DNA of 17,981 nt, from assembly GCA_003132865.1 (NCBI GenBank), contig PKYZ01000214.1:2151-20131 (forward strand), written 5' to 3'. The translations under genes and the position numbers were made by a program. Position 1 is the stretch's first letter, and each line of letters starts with the position of its first letter. Positions 7,862-15,531 of this stretch are shown one piece after another. Source of the stretch: Bryobacterales bacterium (GTDB taxonomy: Bacteria > Acidobacteriota > Terriglobia > Bryobacterales > Bryobacteraceae). The notes below the pieces were generated by a model that searched no databases, was not told the origin of the DNA, and was given only the letters and a program-made list of their open reading frames with translations.

Positions 7862-8983
7862 ATGATCGCTTTCGCCGCAGCTTTGCTGATGCAGGCGCAG
7901 ATGCAGGCCCCGCCCGCGAACCCCGCGCCGGCCCGTGCGCATGCCGCGCCATCCTTCGAAGTCCTGTCACGGCAGGCCGCCGAGGCGCGCGACACCAAAC
8001 GGCTGGCGGAGGCCCTGATTCTCTACAGGAAAGCGCTCAAGCTCAAGCCGGACTGGGCCGAAGGCCTGTGGGAGGCCGGTTCCATCGAATACGACCAGGA
8101 CCAATACAAGGAGTGTTCCGCCGACTTCCGGCGGCTGGCCACGCTAAAGCCGGACCAACCCCCCGCCTGGATCATGGCCGGACTCTGTGAATACCATCTC
8201 CGGGATTACGCTGCGGCGCTGAAGAGCCTGCTCCAGGCGCAGCAGTTGGGATTCCAGCAAGGCACCGACCTTGCCCGCGCCGCGCGGCTCCACTTGGCCC
8301 TCGTCCTCATCAAGCTGAGCAGGTTCGAGAAAGCCATCACCACGCTGATCGAACTAACCCGAAGCGAGAAGAAGACGCCGGAGAGTATCGTGGCCTCCGG
8401 GATCGCTGGATTGCGGAAGCCCTGGACACCGCCCGAGGTGCCCGAATCGGAACGCGACAGGGTCTTCAAGCTGGGCGATGCGATGGCCGCGGTGATGGAG
8501 CAAGATCCGAAGGAAGCCCTCGAGAAGTTCGCCGTCGTGGTGCGGGACTACCCCAAAGATCCCAATGTCCACTTCCGGTACGGCGCCTTTCTCATGCAGC
8601 AGGACCCGGACCGCGGGATCCGGGAAATCGGCAAGACGCTCGAGTTGGAGCCGGACCATATTCCGGCGTTGGTCAGCCTGGCCAACATTTACCTCAAACG
8701 CGATCAGGCGCCGGCCGCGCGGCCATACGCCGAGAAAGCGGTGAAGTTGGCGCCGGGCGATTTCGCCACTCACGTGACCCTTGGTAGAGTGTTGCGGGAG
8801 GCCGACGACACCGCGGGCGCGGTCCGGGAGTTCGAAACCGCAGTGCGCCTCGCGCCGGCCAGCCCCGAGTCGCACTTCGACCTGGCCACCGCCTACGCCA
8901 AGCTCGGCCGTAAAGGCGACGCCGCGCGCGAGCGCGAGGAATTCAGACGGCTGCGCAAAGTCACCGACCCCAATCAGCCGTGA
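7862..8983 (+). CDS. Tetratricopeptide-repeat protein, probably exported
   Basis: This 373-aa protein opens with a short hydrophobic stretch (MIAFAAALLMQAQ) followed by an Ala/Pro-rich segment to about residue 30, consistent with a short signal peptide or periplasmic linker. Several TPR-like helical hairpins follow: about 33-66 (AEALILYRKALKLKPDWAEG), 67-135, then 225-365 with ALEKFAVVVRDYPKDPNVHF, GIREIGKTLELEPDHIPAL, AARPYAEKAVKLAPGDF and AVREFETAVRLAPASPE. No catalytic domain is visible, so a protein-protein scaffold role is the most that can be said. It is convergent with the TPR-containing glycosyltransferase gene downstream, and a REP-like hairpin pair lies just upstream. Confidence 0.88.
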   Translation: MIAFAAALLMQAQMQAPPANPAPARAHAAPSFEVLSRQAAEARDTKRLAEALILYRKALKLKPDWAEGLWEAGSIEYDQDQYKECSADFRRLATLKPDQPPAWIMAGLCEYHLRDYAAALKSLLQAQQLGFQQGTDLARAARLHLALVLIKLSRFEKAITTLIELTRSEKKTPESIVASGIAGLRKPWTPPEVPESERDRVFKLGDAMAAVMEQDPKEALEKFAVVVRDYPKDPNVHFRYGAFLMQQDPDRGIREIGKTLELEPDHIPALVSLANIYLKRDQAPAARPYAEKAVKLAPGDFATHVTLGRVLREADDTAGAVREFETAVRLAPASPESHFDLATAYAKLGRKGDAAREREEFRRLRKVTDPNQP

Positions 8984-9014
8984 GGCGGGCGAGCTTAAGG
9001 TGAACTCGCTCACC

Positions 9015-9049
9015 GTGGCTGGTGGTTGGTGGTTAGTGGCTGGTGGTTG
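9015..9049. repeat. Heptanucleotide tandem repeat (consensus GTGGYTR), five units
   Basis: Five contiguous 7-base units can be read: GTGGCTG, GTGGTTG, GTGGTTA, GTGGCTG, GTGGTTG. The tract overlaps the 3' end of the minus-strand glycosyltransferase gene: its TAA stop (9033-9035 on the complement) and last codons (TTTSH) come from the repeat. Confidence 0.8.
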
Positions 9050-11396
9050 TGCTCATTGCGGAAGCGCATCGGGGGCACGCCCGCGCCAGATTGTTCCGCG
9101 CCTCCGCGTAATCCGGCTTCAACCGCAGCGCTGCCTGGAAGTGAGCGATGGCCTCCGGCATTCGCGCAGGTGTTTGCGCCAGCGCCACTCCCAAGCCATT
9201 GTGGGCTTGCGCGTCATCCGGCTTGATGCGCAGCGTCTTTTGGTATTCGATAATGGCTTCCCCCGGCCGGCCCGGCGTTTGCACCAGGGCATTTGCCAGG
9301 TTCTCGCGCGCGTCCACATAATCCGGATTGATGCGCAGCGCGGCTTGGAACTCGGCAATCGCGTCCGGCAATCGCCCAGGCATTTGCGCCAGGTCCACGC
9401 CCAAGTCATTGTGCGTTTCCGCGTCATCCGGCTTCAGTTGCAGCGCCGCCTGGAACTCGGCAATGGCATCCGGCAGCCGGCCGGGAATCTGCGATAGGGC
9501 GTTCGCCAGGTTGTTGTGCGCGTCCACGTAATCCGGCTTGATGCGCAACGCCGCCTGGAACTCGGCGACGGCATCCGGCAGCCGCCCCGGCATCTGCGCC
9601 AGGGCGAAGCCCAGGTTGTTGTGCGTTTCCGCATCATCGGCGTTGGCCCGGAGCGCCGCTTCGTACTCGGCGATGGCATCCGGCAGGCGGCCCGGTGTCT
9701 GCGCCAGGGCGCGCGCCAGGTTATTGCGGGCGTCCGCGTAATTCGGCTTCGTCCGCAGCGCCGCCTGGAACTCGGCAATGGCATCCGGCTGCCTGCCAGG
9801 GATCTGTGACAGCGCGACTCCCAGGTTGTCGTGCGCCTCGGCGTACTCCGGTTTCAGCCGCAGGGCCGCCTGGAACTCGGCCATGGCATCCGGCAGCCGG
9901 CCGGGGATCTGTGACAGCGCGACTCCCAAGTCATTGTGCGTTTGCAAGGAATTCGGTTTTAGCCGCAACGCCGTTCGGAACTCGGCAACCGCCTCCGGCA
10001 GCCGCCCAGGCATCTGCGCCAAGGCGTCTCCAAGGTTCATATGCGTCTGCGCATCATCGGGTTTCAGACGCAGCGCCGCTTGGTATTCGGCAATGGCTTC
10101 CGGCAGGCGGCTGGGTGTTTCCGCCAGCGCGACTCCCAGATTGGTGTGCGCCATCCAGCTTGCCGGATTGCGCGCCAGAGTGGCCCGGTAGAGCGTCTCC
10201 GCATCGCGATATGTACCGCTCTGGCGCCACGTAAGTGTTCCCAGGGCGGCCAGGAGCGCTCCTGGCAAGACCACCATGGCCGGCTTGCCCAGCCTGATTC
10301 TCTTGGCGCCCAACGCGAGGGCGGAGGTCATGGGAATGACGATCCCCAGGCTCGCCAGGTACTGGAAGTGGTCCGCCACGTAGGAGAAGATGAACGGGTA
10401 GACGCTCAGAAAGCCCAGCACCGGAAACAGGGTTCCAGTGAAGAACAGAAAGCCCGCCAGCGGACCTCGCTGTCTCCGCGCAAGCAGCCAGAGGCCCATT
10501 GCGGCCGCCAACACTCCCGCCGGAAACAGGTACTGCCACCAGACCCCCGCGTCTATCTTCCAACGCGGGTAGGTGAAGATCAGGTTCGCCGGCCATACCA
10601 CTTTGCTCGCATAGAACCAGATCACACGGCCCCCCAGCAGAAAGCGTTCAGCCAACGTTAGCGCGAAATCCGCGCCCCTCGCGCCGATGTATGTGCGCTC
10701 TACCCAGGCCGTGAACAGCCCCGCGGCCGCGCTCAGCGCGAACCACGGCAGCAGCGGACGCAGGTCCCGCCGGAAGCCGAGGCGGCCCCGCTGCCACCAG
10801 AACACTACCAGCAGCGCCGCCGGCAGTGTCGCCGTCACAGTCTTGCTCAGCAGCGCCAGCACGAACAATCCCAACGCCCACAGGTAATGCGGCGTGCGCC
10901 GGGTCTGGTCGAAGCGCAGGTAAACCAACGCCGCCCCCAGATAGAACACCCCGGACAGCGTGCTCTTTTGCTCCGAGATCCAGGCCACCGCTTCCACGCA
11001 CACCGGATGCAGCGCGAAGACGAGGCCCGCCAGCCAGGCGCCCGGCAACGAAAGCCGCCGTACGATCCGCACCACGAGACAGGCCGAGGCGGCATGCAGG
11101 ACGACGTTGGTGAGATGATAGCCCAGCGCCGCGTCGCCCCAAATGCGGTGTTCCATCCAGAAAGCGCTGTGCAGAAGCGGATAGTACTGCTGAGTGGCGC
11201 CCAGGTCGAACCAGATGCGCCAGAGACCGTGGAGGGATTCGAGCGCCGGGCTGGTAACGTGGCTGGCATCGTCCCAAACCAGGCCCCCGCGGAGCGCCGG
11301 CCAGTAAGCCATCAGACTCGCGCAGAGGATCGAGGCCCAGATGGCCGCATCCGGCAGGCTAAAGAAGTGCGTCCGCTCTTTCCGGACCGGAGGCAT
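9033..11396 (-). CDS. TMTC-like polytopic membrane glycosyltransferase with C-terminal TPR array
   Basis: The 787-aa protein (from this start) has an N-terminal half with about ten membrane helices. Its first periplasmic loop contains GGLVWDDASHV, the acidic pair expected of GT-C fold (PMT/TMTC-like) glycosyltransferases. It also has YYPLLHSAFWMEHRIWG and FALHPVCVEAVAWISEQKS, hallmark segments of bacterial proteins similar to the TMTC O-mannosyltransferases. A lipid-linked sugar donor and protein acceptor are known for the family but not shown here. The C-terminal half is ten 35-residue TPRs (DNA 9108-10157) with consensus PGRLPDAIAEFQAALRLKPD. ATG 11396 is preferred because GGAGAGG lies just upstream; an in-frame ATG at 11444 lacks a ribosome-binding site. 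The final residues (CPRCASAMSTTTSH) are not TPR-like and partly derive from the heptamer repeat, suggesting an eroded 3' end. Confidence 0.87.
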   Translation of the reverse strand: MPPVRKERTHFFSLPDAAIWASILCASLMAYWPALRGGLVWDDASHVTSPALESLHGLWRIWFDLGATQQYYPLLHSAFWMEHRIWGDAALGYHLTNVVLHAASACLVVRIVRRLSLPGAWLAGLVFALHPVCVEAVAWISEQKSTLSGVFYLGAALVYLRFDQTRRTPHYLWALGLFVLALLSKTVTATLPAALLVVFWWQRGRLGFRRDLRPLLPWFALSAAAGLFTAWVERTYIGARGADFALTLAERFLLGGRVIWFYASKVVWPANLIFTYPRWKIDAGVWWQYLFPAGVLAAAMGLWLLARRQRGPLAGFLFFTGTLFPVLGFLSVYPFIFSYVADHFQYLASLGIVIPMTSALALGAKRIRLGKPAMVVLPGALLAALGTLTWRQSGTYRDAETLYRATLARNPASWMAHTNLGVALAETPSRLPEAIAEYQAALRLKPDDAQTHMNLGDALAQMPGRLPEAVAEFRTALRLKPNSLQTHNDLGVALSQIPGRLPDAMAEFQAALRLKPEYAEAHDNLGVALSQIPGRQPDAIAEFQAALRTKPNYADARNNLARALAQTPGRLPDAIAEYEAALRANADDAETHNNLGFALAQMPGRLPDAVAEFQAALRIKPDYVDAHNNLANALSQIPGRLPDAIAEFQAALQLKPDDAETHNDLGVDLAQMPGRLPDAIAEFQAALRINPDYVDARENLANALVQTPGRPGEAIIEYQKTLRIKPDDAQAHNGLGVALAQTPARMPEAIAHFQAALRLKPDYAEARNNLARACPRCASAMSTTTSH
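9108..10157 (-). repeat. 105-bp tandem repeats encoding ten TPR units
   Basis: Ten in-frame units of 105 bp each encode a 35-residue TPR with a PGR(L/M)P turn insertion. Conservation is high at DNA and protein level; the ATCCGG-type segment that encodes KPD recurs every 105 bases. The uniformity points to recent duplication or gene conversion within the array. Confidence 0.85.
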
Positions 11397-11491
11397 CTTC
11401 CTCTCCGCGGGTTGCCTGCCAACGCTGGGACGCTTTCTGACCATATGGAAGAATCACATGATATCCCCATTCGCGGGCGAGCTTCGCTGAG

Positions 11492-11530
11492 CGTCCGCGG
11501 CGGACGTGCAGACCTGGAGGTCTGCCCCAC
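11492..11530. repeat. REP-like hairpin pair in a divergent intergenic region
   Basis: A 6-bp stem CGTCCG/CGGACG (11492-11506, loop CGG) is followed by GCAGACCT/AGGTCTGC at 11508-11525 (loop GG) and CCCCAC. This copy lies between the divergent glycosyltransferase and VWFA genes, so it cannot simply be a gene-end terminator. The rest of 11397-11587 shows no gene. Confidence 0.75.
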
Positions 11531-11587
11531 GGACGCGTCAAGGTGCCGTAGACTTAGAAAGAGAGTTGGATTTCCGGATAATCAGTT

Positions 11588-13762
11588 ATGAAGATTTGCA
11601 TTTACTCACTCACCCTGGTGGCGATCGCCGTCATGGCCGCCTTGCCCGCGCCCGCCCAACAGCCCGCCGCTCCTGCCGCCTCGCAAACGCCCGTTGTCAA
11701 GACGACCGTCGATGAGGTCGTGCTGGACTTCATTGCCCGCGACAAGAAAGGCAAGCCTGTCACGGACCTCAAGCCGGACGAGCTGGCTGTCAGCGATAAC
11801 GGCGCCAAGCAGCAACCAACCAGCTTCCGCCTGGTGCAGGGCGCCGAGGCGATCAGCCAAGGCGGCACCACCACCAAGCTCGATCCCCTGCGCCAACTGC
11901 GCCTGGTGACCCTGGTCTTCGAAGCCATGGGCGACGCCACCCAGCGAAAGACCGCCCGCACGGGTGCGATCGACCTCGTGAAGGGCGAGCAGGGCGGCAA
12001 CGTCTTCTATTCAGTCGTCGTCATCGATACACGCCTGCTGGTTCTGCAGCAGTTTACGGCCGATAAGGATGCACTCGTCAAGGCCATCAACGACGCCACA
12101 AGCGGGTACTCGGCCACGAAGCTGCTTCCCGAATCGGATAGGATCAAGAGCGATCTGAAGAGGTACCTGGCCGGCCAGACCGTTAACGGGGCCGATCAGC
12201 CCGGCACGACGCTCGCCGCAGCCACCCAGACTGCGGGCCAGGCGCTCCCGAACGGCGCCGGAGCCGGCGGGGCGGCCGTGCAGGCCAGGCTCGTATCGGT
12301 GATGCTCGACATGCTGCGCATGGACGCGGCTATGGCCAGTCAAGACGCGCGCCTCTCCCTGAACGCCCTGGAGTCCCTGGTGCGGGGGCTGCAGTCCATG
12401 CCAGGACGCAAGTCCGTGCTCTACTTCACTGGGGGAATGATTTTGACGCCTGAGTTGGATGCGATTTTTCGCAATCTGACGAGTATGGCAAACCGCGCCA
12501 ACGTCACTTTTTATTCGGTGGATACCCGCGGCGTGATGACCTTCGCGCAGAATTCGGGCGCCACCGACCAGTTGAACGGCGCCAACGCGGCTGCCACCAC
12601 CAGCACGCTGCAGGAGGGGAACGCCACCAAGGACGAGATGAGGGCGTCGGATAATGCCGAAACCTCCTCGCGCGCCAATGTCCAGCTTCCGATCCGCAAC
12701 CTGGCGGAAGCCACCGGCGGCTTTCTGCTCGGCGAGAGCAACGACTTGCGCACACCGCTGCGCCACGTGAACGAAGAGATTGCCAGCTACTACGAGCTGA
12801 CCTATAATCCCCACATCGACAACTACGACGGCAGCTTTCACAAACTGAAATTGGAAAGCGACCGCAAGAATCTGGTTCTGCAAGCCCGTAACGGTTACTT
12901 CGCCTTGCCGCCGGAAGCTCGCGCCGCGGGCCTCGCATCTTTTGAATTGCCGCTGTTGAGAGCCATCTCAGATGCTCAGGTTTCGCATGACGTCGAATTC
13001 CGCGCGGGCGCATTCCTCGAGCAGCCGCGCAGCGACGGCACGGATCTTTCGGTGCTGGTGGAGCTCCCGCTGCACGGCCTGCAGGGCAAACCGGATGCGG
13101 CCCAGAAAGGGTTTGATGTGCACTTCTCGTTGGCCGCGCTGGTGAAGGACCACAATGGCGAGGTAGCCGGTCCCAAGCTGACCCGCGACCGTTCTGTCCA
13201 CGTCACCGCCGATCAGTTGAAGATGGGCAATTTCGTGGAGAAGATGGCGCTCAATCTTCCGCCCGGAAAATATAGCCTGGAGACAGCGGTCATGGACCGC
13301 GAGAGCGGCAAGATGGGCATCGAACGCAGCGGATTCACGGTGGGGCCCAAAGGCAAAGGTGTAGGCATCTCCTCGCTCGCTTCAGTGCGCTCTTACACGC
13401 CCAATGTGAAGGGCCTCGATCCCAACGAACCATTCCAGTTTCAAGGGGGCAGCATCACGCCGACCTTGAATAACAGCGTGCCTCGAGTGCAGAATTCGAA
13501 TCTGCGGCTGTTCTTCGTGGTCTATCAAGACCCCTCAATTTCCGCCAAGCCCACAGTGGAAATCGAATTCCTGCTGGATGGCAAAAGCCTGACGAAAGTG
13601 CCGATGCAGTTGCCCGGCGCCGATGCTCAGGGCAGAATTCCGTACGTCATGACCATTCCGGCAGCCGCCATTCCACCAGGCGTCTACCAAGTCCGCGCCG
13701 CGGCCAAGCAAGGCGACACCGAATCGGTCACTCAAACCGACGTCAAGATCGAAGCGAACTGA
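11588..13762 (+). CDS. Exported protein with acidobacterial VWFA-related domain
   Basis: The 724-aa protein starts with a signal peptide (residues 1-24, MKICIYSLTLVAIAVMAALP then APAQ) and a Pro/Ala-rich linker. Residues about 35-75 (VVKTTVDEVVLDFIARDKKG, PVTDLKPDELAVSDNG) are the beta domain that precedes the VWA-like fold in this acidobacterial family. The VWA-like part spans about 100-330, with SLNALESLVRGLQSMPGRKSVLYFTGGM and ANVTFYSVDTRGV. The first MIDAS strand reads TLVFEAMGD rather than the DxSxS metal site, so metal binding is doubtful. The C-terminal half (about 430-724) is beta-rich and unassigned, with the phrase LPPGKYSLETAVMD typical of secreted immunoglobulin-like modules. Function of the family is unknown. 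The gene stands alone, convergent with the aldolase gene 23 bp downstream. No strong ribosome-binding site is seen. Confidence 0.9.
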   Translation: MKICIYSLTLVAIAVMAALPAPAQQPAAPAASQTPVVKTTVDEVVLDFIARDKKGKPVTDLKPDELAVSDNGAKQQPTSFRLVQGAEAISQGGTTTKLDPLRQLRLVTLVFEAMGDATQRKTARTGAIDLVKGEQGGNVFYSVVVIDTRLLVLQQFTADKDALVKAINDATSGYSATKLLPESDRIKSDLKRYLAGQTVNGADQPGTTLAAATQTAGQALPNGAGAGGAAVQARLVSVMLDMLRMDAAMASQDARLSLNALESLVRGLQSMPGRKSVLYFTGGMILTPELDAIFRNLTSMANRANVTFYSVDTRGVMTFAQNSGATDQLNGANAAATTSTLQEGNATKDEMRASDNAETSSRANVQLPIRNLAEATGGFLLGESNDLRTPLRHVNEEIASYYELTYNPHIDNYDGSFHKLKLESDRKNLVLQARNGYFALPPEARAAGLASFELPLLRAISDAQVSHDVEFRAGAFLEQPRSDGTDLSVLVELPLHGLQGKPDAAQKGFDVHFSLAALVKDHNGEVAGPKLTRDRSVHVTADQLKMGNFVEKMALNLPPGKYSLETAVMDRESGKMGIERSGFTVGPKGKGVGISSLASVRSYTPNVKGLDPNEPFQFQGGSITPTLNNSVPRVQNSNLRLFFVVYQDPSISAKPTVEIEFLLDGKSLTKVPMQLPGADAQGRIPYVMTIPAAAIPPGVYQVRAAAKQGDTESVTQTDVKIEAN

Positions 13763-13785
13763 GGCGGCCCCATCAGCCTTTCAAA

Positions 13786-14670
13786 TCAACCTTTCAGATC
13801 TTGGAAGGCTTCCTCAATCTCCCGCTTGGCTTCCGGCGTGGGGACCGATAAAGGCAAACGTGGCGGGCCGCCGTAGTAACCGTTGAGGTCCATGGCGTGC
13901 TTCAGGCCGGGGATGCCGTACTTAGTGGTGACCAGCGCGGCGGCGCGCGCGATACGATTCTGCCAGTCGCGGCCGGCATGCTCTTCGCGCATGCGGTAAG
14001 CTTCCCAGATGGCGATCGTGGCGTAGGGCGCGGCGTTGGCGAATGCCAGGATGGCGCCGGTGGCGCCCATCAGCAGCGACGGCCACAGCGTGGGCGCAGA
14101 ACCCACGGTCACCTGGAAACCGGGCCGCGACTCGCGCATCATCTGCATCACCTTCTCCATGTTTCCGGAGCTTTCCTTGATGCCAATGATATTCGGGTGG
14201 TGCGAAAGCTCCACCACGGCGGCGGCCGGAATATCGAGCGCGGTAGCCTGCGGGAAATTATAGATGATCACGGGAATGCGGGCCTGGTCGGCCACCGCGC
14301 GGTAGTAAAGGGTCTGCGCATCGGCGCGGTTGAGCAGGTTCTTGTAATAGTGCGGCGTCTTGACGAGGGCGGCCTTGTAGCCCAGCTCCGCCGCGCGATT
14401 GGTGAGACACACGGTCTCGCGCACGCTTTCGACGCCGGTGCCCGCGATCAACAGCTTTTCGGGCGCCGCGTGACGCGCCACCAGCTCCCACAATTCGACC
14501 TTCTCTTCGGCCGTGAGCAGGACGCTTTCACCGGTCGAGCCGGTCACCACGTATCCGGCGAGCGTGGTGCGGTTCCACTTTTCGATGTTGTGCTGGAGCT
14601 TGGCGGCGTAGATGTTGCCGGCGTGGTCGAAGGGGGTGGTGATGGGAGGGAATATGCCTTGTAGTTTCAT
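13786..14670 (-). CDS. DapA/HOGA-family class I aldolase (dihydrodipicolinate synthase-like)
   Basis: This 294-aa TIM-barrel enzyme is of the NAL/DHDPS superfamily, which uses a lysine Schiff base with pyruvate or a related 2-oxo acid. Visible active-site elements are GSTGE at residues 44-48, Tyr137 in YNFP, and the Schiff-base Lys165 in GIKESSGN. The NFPQATALDI and HHPNIIGIKESS stretches resemble 4-hydroxy-2-oxoglutarate aldolase-like members more than true DapA, so the substrate is left open. Length is normal. It lies 18 bp downstream of the 127-aa gene on the same strand, so it is probably the third gene of that operon, though the functional link is not obvious. No clear ribosome-binding site precedes the ATG, which fits dependence on upstream translation. 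Confidence 0.92.
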   Translation of the reverse strand: MKLQGIFPPITTPFDHAGNIYAAKLQHNIEKWNRTTLAGYVVTGSTGESVLLTAEEKVELWELVARHAAPEKLLIAGTGVESVRETVCLTNRAAELGYKAALVKTPHYYKNLLNRADAQTLYYRAVADQARIPVIIYNFPQATALDIPAAAVVELSHHPNIIGIKESSGNMEKVMQMMRESRPGFQVTVGSAPTLWPSLLMGATGAILAFANAAPYATIAIWEAYRMREEHAGRDWQNRIARAAALVTTKYGIPGLKHAMDLNGYYGGPPRLPLSVPTPEAKREIEEAFQDLKG

Positions 14671-14688
14671 GGTTGATTCGGGTTTTGG

Positions 14689-15072
14689 TTAGGACACGCG
14701 ATAGACGTAGCCGTCTTCTACCCAGCGATTGCCGAATTGTTGTCCGCCCAGCCGCATGCCCTCCACAGTTTTGGCTTTGCTGAAGATCCGGCGCAGTGTG
14801 CGAACTGTGGAATCCGCCATCGGCAGAATCAAAATAGTCGGAGTCTTTTCGACCGGAAAGTCCGCAGCAACCAGTGCATCAAAGACCAAGCCTGAGGCTT
14901 TGCCCGGGCCAGCCGCATCGAGCTGCCGGGATGATAGGAGGAGCCGCCAATCGCCATACTCATCGAATACAATCCATGCGGCGCCACTCACTTTTACTCC
15001 GGCCCTATCCATAATGCGAAGGATTTCGGCGCCTGCATCCAGGTCGACGTTTACCAATAAAGCTTGACCCAT
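14689..15072 (-). CDS. 127-aa protein of unknown function paired with a HEPN gene
   Basis: I do not recognise a named domain. The sequence has an N-terminal segment VNVDLDAGAEILRIMDRAGV, a strand-rich AAWIVFDEYGDWRLLLSS, a central segment, and a C-terminus FGNRWVEDGYVYRVS. It looks like a small alpha/beta cytoplasmic protein without signal or membrane segments. The start is well supported: GGAG (complement of 15080-15083) lies seven bases before the ATG. The ATG is inside the end of the HEPN gene, overlapping it by 22 bp, which implies translational coupling and near-equal production. By analogy with HEPN-based toxin-antitoxin pairs it could be the partner or antitoxin, but it has no nucleotidyltransferase (MNT) motif. 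Confidence 0.8.
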   Translation of the reverse strand: MGQALLVNVDLDAGAEILRIMDRAGVKVSGAAWIVFDEYGDWRLLLSSRQLDAAGPGKASGLVFDALVAADFPVEKTPTILILPMADSTVRTLRRIFSKAKTVEGMRLGGQQFGNRWVEDGYVYRVS

Positions 15073-15464
15073 TTCATTACTCCGTGATTTCTGTCGCCAA
15101 TAGCTTCAATCAGCGCTCGTGCGCTTTGCTCAGAATGCTTGTCATAGCGACTCTGCTCCGACCATTCTTGCACGTCATTCCAGTACTTTCGGAATAGCGG
15201 ATCACCCTTCGCTGCCGCCAGAAGCTCGTCTTGCAATTCGGCGACCTTTACGAGTTCTCCGAGATCGTGAGTGTGGCTGGCGTTGACTCTTCTCTTTTCC
15301 GGGAACTCGTACCGCTGTGTCTCCTTGGCGATGCAGGCCTTGAGAGCGCATTCGACCGGGTAGCCGGCCAGATAATAAGCGCCATCCGGCAATCCCGCCT
15401 TCAGCAAAGCCCTGGCTTCCGACAGCCGCACGCGGGATAGCGCCCGCAGATCCTTCCGGTCCAT
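15051..15464 (-). CDS. HEPN-domain protein
   Basis: This 137-aa all-helical protein fits the HEPN superfamily, many members of which are RNases in toxin-antitoxin, abortive-infection or RNA-processing systems. It has the usual helix with DGAYYLAGYPVECALKACIAK (residues 27-47), a following NASHTHDLGELV segment (61-72), and WSEQSRYDKH (101-110). The last contains an Arg and His three residues apart (R106, H110), a shorter spacing than the classic Rx4-6H nuclease motif, so catalysis is uncertain. It is the first gene of a probable operon and overlaps the 127-aa gene by 22 bp. It is divergent from prmA with only 67 bp between the starts. The start ATG has a weak ribosome-binding site; a TATCAT box eight bases upstream would suit a leaderless mRNA, but this is speculative. 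Confidence 0.83.
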   Translation of the reverse strand: MDRKDLRALSRVRLSEARALLKAGLPDGAYYLAGYPVECALKACIAKETQRYEFPEKRRVNASHTHDLGELVKVAELQDELLAAAKGDPLFRKYWNDVQEWSEQSRYDKHSEQSARALIEAIGDRNHGVMKWVKLYW

Positions 15465-15531
15465 CTGAAAACATGATACCGAACTTTATCTAAGATGGGA
15501 CCCGTCCGTGCGAGAATGCCTTTGAGCGCCG

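Noticed and set aside
8985..11484. A 12-base direct repeat (GCGGGCGAGCTT at 8985-8996 and 11473-11484) flanking the glycosyltransferase gene, as if target-site duplications of a transposon.
   Set aside because: Several matches of this length are expected by chance in 18 kb of GC-rich DNA, and there are no terminal inverted repeats or transposase.
13786..14670. Assigning the aldolase as dapA of lysine biosynthesis.
   Set aside because: Schiff-base and GSTGE motifs are shared by the whole superfamily; the sequence looks closer to 4-hydroxy-2-oxoglutarate aldolase-like members and no lysine genes are nearby.
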